The translations under genes and the position numbers were made by a program. This document shows positions 61,825 through 64,000 of a DNA stretch of 64,000 nucleotides, one piece after another (the first letter of the stretch is position 1; every line of letters begins with the position of its first letter). A model generated the notes under the pieces. That model made no database searches. It was not told where the DNA came from and saw nothing but the letters and a program-made list of their open reading frames with translations. The DNA is from Listeria costaricensis (GTDB lineage: Bacteria > Bacillota > Bacilli > Lactobacillales > Listeriaceae), in contig NZ_FXUT01000010.1 of NCBI RefSeq assembly GCF_900183385.1, positions 265,241 through 329,240 of the forward strand, given 5' to 3'.

Positions 61825-61888
61825 CTCTTTCTACTAGATATCTTTATTTTAGCACGCCTAGAAAGCGATACCAAACAAAAGGATAGAC

Positions 61889-62404
61889 TTATTTAAAATA
61901 AAGGGCAATCCCATAATCTGTATCTTCAATTTTCGTTCCTTTTGGCGCCTTCACAAGCAAGTACACATAATAAAAATCACCGATGCACCCCGACGTGTGA
62001 CAAGCAAAAATAAACAGCACTACCCAGTAATTCATCCCCCACAGGAAAAATCCCACCAGTAGCAGGCTGTTGACAATAAAAGGCATGATCGCAATGACAA
62101 AAAATGGAATCCTTGAGTAGCATGTTCCTGGCGCTCCGGCATACAGCATTCCTTTCGCATAGCCAAACTGAATCTTCGCCCGCGGGGAAAATAGTTTAAA
62201 AAAGACACCATGCACCACTTCATGAAATAAAAATAGCGCGACTAAAAGAGCCAGTCCTAACAAAACATCGAGGAGTCCGATCGAAAAGTCCGGCCCCCAC
62301 CAGATTCCCACGACTAAAATCCCTACAAATAAACCAATCCCGATCATGTTTAACCGCATAAGCAGCGGCTGATTTTCCAGCAAATGAATTTCTCTTTTTT
62401 CCAA
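61889..62404 (-). CDS. DUF3267 membrane metalloprotease-like protein
   Basis: 171 residues with about four membrane helices. LFHEVVHGVFFKLFS in the second helix contains HExxH, a zinc-protease signature typical of DUF3267. No role is known. TTG 62404 after AAGGGGAA is preferred; the frame is open 17 codons upstream. Confidence 0.78.
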   Translation of the reverse strand: MEKREIHLLENQPLLMRLNMIGIGLFVGILVVGIWWGPDFSIGLLDVLLGLALLVALFLFHEVVHGVFFKLFSPRAKIQFGYAKGMLYAGAPGTCYSRIPFFVIAIMPFIVNSLLLVGFFLWGMNYWVVLFIFACHTSGCIGDFYYVYLLVKAPKGTKIEDTDYGIALYFK

Positions 62405-62505
62405 ATGCTTCCCCTTCCTGCCATTTTCCGTAAAAAATAAAAATAATGCTGGCATTTCTTTCCATTTTATATTACAATATCAGTTGTCGGCAAGTTTTTG
62501 ATTGT

Positions 62506-62596
62506 GGAGAAATACCCAAGTCCGGCTGAAGGGGACAGACTCGAAATCTGTTAGGCGGGCCTAGCTCGCGCCGGGGTTCGAATCCCCGTTTCTCCG
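62506..62596 (+). tRNA. tRNA-Ser(CGA)
   Basis: The acceptor arms GGAGAAA and TTTCTCC pair, with G as discriminator base; CCA is not encoded. The anticodon stem ACAGA/TCTGT encloses CTCGAAA with anticodon CGA; a long variable arm (GGCGGGCCTAGCTCGCGCC) marks a serine tRNA; GGTTCGAATCC is the T loop. It reads the UCG codon. Confidence 0.95.
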
Positions 62597-62606
62597 TTCT
62601 ATGATG

Positions 62607-62647
62607 AAGCACTTGAATCGTTTCCAAGCGGTTCAAGTGCTTTTTTT
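62607..62647 (+). terminator. Terminator of tRNA-Ser
   Basis: AAGCACTTGAA and TTCAAGTGCTT arms followed by T7. Confidence 0.92.
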
Positions 62648-62786
62648 GTGTAGTGCTTCCATGCTTGCAATCGTGTATACTTAGGGAGTAGTAATTTGAA
62701 AACGTGTTCATTTTTTCTTCTGGCACTCACTATTTTCCCGTCGCACTGCCTATTTTCAACCATCTTATAATGAACAGGTGATCCTC

Positions 62787-63884
62787 ATGAAACTTGCAAG
62801 TATTTTTTCTTACCAAAACATTGCTACCCCTTATATTTACGGTGTGGATGATTTGGAAAAGCTTGAGCTGCTCGCCACACTGAACTTTACTTCAAACGGT
62901 GAACTTGCATTTGATGACGAACTTTATTTGACGCGCTGGTTTATGGAAAATGATGTTTTCAGTTCGCTGGTCGACTTTCTGAATAAAACGAACGAATCCT
63001 TTATCGCCAAGCTTGCAGATTTCCGCACAGATGATACGTATCAGCGAATGCTTCCTGCCACGCACAAAGTGAGTACGCTCGGCAAAGAAGAATTTATCAC
63101 GCCGTTTCACCGCAACAATCACCTTGAGATGTGCTATGTAGTGGAGGGTGAATTCAAGATGCACATTCAGGATAAGGATGTTCTACTTTTCCCCGGTGAG
63201 GTTCTGCTTCTAGACCGTCACACCCTGCACGCCGACTATATCAGCACGACCCCCTGCAAAGTGATTTTCATTGGTTTGACAGAAAAAATGCTGGACGATA
63301 CGGTGCTTCGGAATGTCAATGAGATCGATCTCGTCAAATTTTTACAAATGGCGCTGATTCGTGAACGTCCCGATAGTCAATATATCAAATTTATGCCGCA
63401 CTCCAATAAACAGAAATTGGAACAGATTATTTTGTCACTCTATCAAGAAATCACCACCAAGGACTTCGGCTATCAGCTGATTATCCGCGGACTTTTAACG
63501 CGTCTTTTGAATACCCTCACCGTTGAATGCGATTATTATTTGATTCAGTCCGAACAGCAAAATCATCGCCAGTTGATTTTTGCCGAAATTGAAAAGTATA
63601 TGACCGTTCACTTTAAAAATTTGCGTCTACAGGATCTCGTTGCCACCTTTAATTATTCCGCCGACTATTTCAACAAACTGATCAAAGAAAATACCGGCCT
63701 CACATACACACAATTTTTGCAGACGATTCGGATTCAGAAAGCACAGGAACTGCTCACGTCTACAAACTATCCGGTTCATAAGGTGGCGATTGAATCCGGC
63801 TATTCCAATCTGCAATTTTTTTACCAATTGTTCAGCACACATACAGGCCTAACACCCAATGCCTATCGAAAAAAACATCGCTAA
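62787..63884 (+). CDS. AraC-family transcriptional regulator
   Basis: 365 residues. A cupin-type sensor region is visible around FHRNNHLEMCYVVEGEFKMH (residues about 110-170, with FPGEVLLLDRHTLHAD). The C-terminal about 100 residues are the AraC double helix-turn-helix: LRLQDLVATFNYSADYFNKLIKENTGLTYTQFLQTIRIQKAQELL and VAIESGYSNLQFFYQLFSTHTGLTPNAYRK. It probably controls the sugar gene starting at the window's right edge, which carries a cre site. ATG 62787 follows AGGTGA; the frame is open three codons more. Confidence 0.9.
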   Translation: MKLASIFSYQNIATPYIYGVDDLEKLELLATLNFTSNGELAFDDELYLTRWFMENDVFSSLVDFLNKTNESFIAKLADFRTDDTYQRMLPATHKVSTLGKEEFITPFHRNNHLEMCYVVEGEFKMHIQDKDVLLFPGEVLLLDRHTLHADYISTTPCKVIFIGLTEKMLDDTVLRNVNEIDLVKFLQMALIRERPDSQYIKFMPHSNKQKLEQIILSLYQEITTKDFGYQLIIRGLLTRLLNTLTVECDYYLIQSEQQNHRQLIFAEIEKYMTVHFKNLRLQDLVATFNYSADYFNKLIKENTGLTYTQFLQTIRIQKAQELLTSTNYPVHKVAIESGYSNLQFFYQLFSTHTGLTPNAYRKKHR

Positions 63885-63927
63885 ACGGCATTTGTCAGTC
63901 CTCCTGATTTCTGACCTGAAAAGGTTA

Positions 63928-63956
63928 TTGTTATTCCAAGCATTTCCTTGAATAAT
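63928..63956 (+). promoter_or_regulatory. Possible promoter of the gene at the right edge
   Basis: TTGTTA and AATAAT with 17-bp spacing; the cre site follows 6 bp after the -10. Confidence 0.5.
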
Positions 63957-63962
63957 AAGAAA

Positions 63963-63976
63963 TGTAAGCGATAACA
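63963..63976 (+). promoter_or_regulatory. cre site (CcpA binding)
   Basis: TGTAAGCGATAACA fits the consensus TGWNANCGNTNWCA at every fixed position. Its place just after the promoter implies carbon catabolite repression of the next gene. Confidence 0.8.
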
Positions 63977-63991
63977 AACGAGGAGGAACTT

Positions 63992-64000
63992 GTGATGGTT
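63992..64000 (+). CDS. Start of a gene cut by the window edge
   Basis: AGGAGG (63981-63986) is followed by GTG at 63992 and ATG at 63995 in the same frame. Only two or three codons are visible, so the product cannot be named; the cre site and AraC neighbour suggest sugar use. Confidence 0.55.

Noticed and set aside
1-64000. CRISPR arrays, insertion sequences, prophage genes
   Set aside because: No spaced direct repeats, transposase, integrase or phage structural gene was seen. Only the left edge looks accessory.

Overview
The window reads as chromosome of a low-to-moderate GC Gram-positive of the Listeriaceae, most likely a Listeria species outside the L. monocytogenes group. The basis is gene content and order recalled from L. 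monocytogenes EGD-e, not a search. potABCD behind an XRE regulator, a CPA1 antiporter, RelP, lysine-riboswitch LysP, an azoreductase divergent from ManR, the four-gene mannose PTS, an UPF0266 protein and HflX with an attenuated leader appear in the same relative order as roughly lmo0810 down to lmo0762. Intrinsic terminators with long T tracts, GGAGG ribosome-binding sites and frequent TTG/GTG starts fit this assignment.

Layout. Positions 1-280 hold the N-terminus of a SIR2-like protein in markedly AT-rich DNA, followed by about 600 bp without a gene; this looks like the edge of an accessory, possibly anti-phage, island. 0.9-5.3 kb: polyamine ABC transporter operon. 5.4-11.0 kb: antiporter, alarmone synthetase, MutS2-like ATPase, acetyltransferase. 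11.1-14.4 kb: lysine and branched-chain amino acid uptake. 14.6-15.8 kb: MarR regulator divergent from a YceI protein. 15.8-18.3 kb: divergent thiolase and HMG-CoA synthase, the first two steps of the mevalonate pathway. 18.5-24.8 kb: RarD permease, DUF3781, YbaK-type deacylase and a 1477-residue fused activase/dehydratase-like iron-sulfur protein. 25.1-32.5 kb: azoreductase, ManR and the sigma-54 mannose PTS operon.

32.5-42.7 kb: surface and housekeeping genes (beta-lactamase-like hydrolase, lipid kinase, GtrA, quinone reductase, lipoprotein polysaccharide deacetylase with a GntR regulator, PepSY lipoprotein, metallophosphoesterase, HflX). 43.0-49.5 kb: disaccharide module (beta-phosphoglucomutase, GH65 phosphorylase, TreR-like regulator, PTS EIIBCA) matching a phosphorolytic trehalose pathway. 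49.5-52.6 kb: translationally coupled quinone-detoxification operon. 52.7-54.5 kb: three-gene operon of poorly known proteins with a near-perfect operator; its last gene, a GNAT enzyme, is broken by an in-frame TGA. 54.7-64 kb: class B PBP, FAD synthetase, ANT(6)-like enzyme, Fe(II)-type P1B ATPase with PerR and Fur boxes, aldo-keto reductase, DUF3267 protease-like protein, tRNA-Ser(CGA), an AraC regulator and the start of a CcpA-controlled gene.

Much of the window is carbon and stress physiology with visible control elements: a lysine riboswitch, a drug-sensing leader peptide with an RLR motif upstream of hflX, a family of ManR boxes, TreR operators, PerR/Fur boxes and a cre site. The items most worth following up are the truncated SIR2-like protein, the hflX leader, the GNAT gene with a TGA, the large fused activase under a TetR-type palindrome, and an unexplained structured RNA upstream of rarD.
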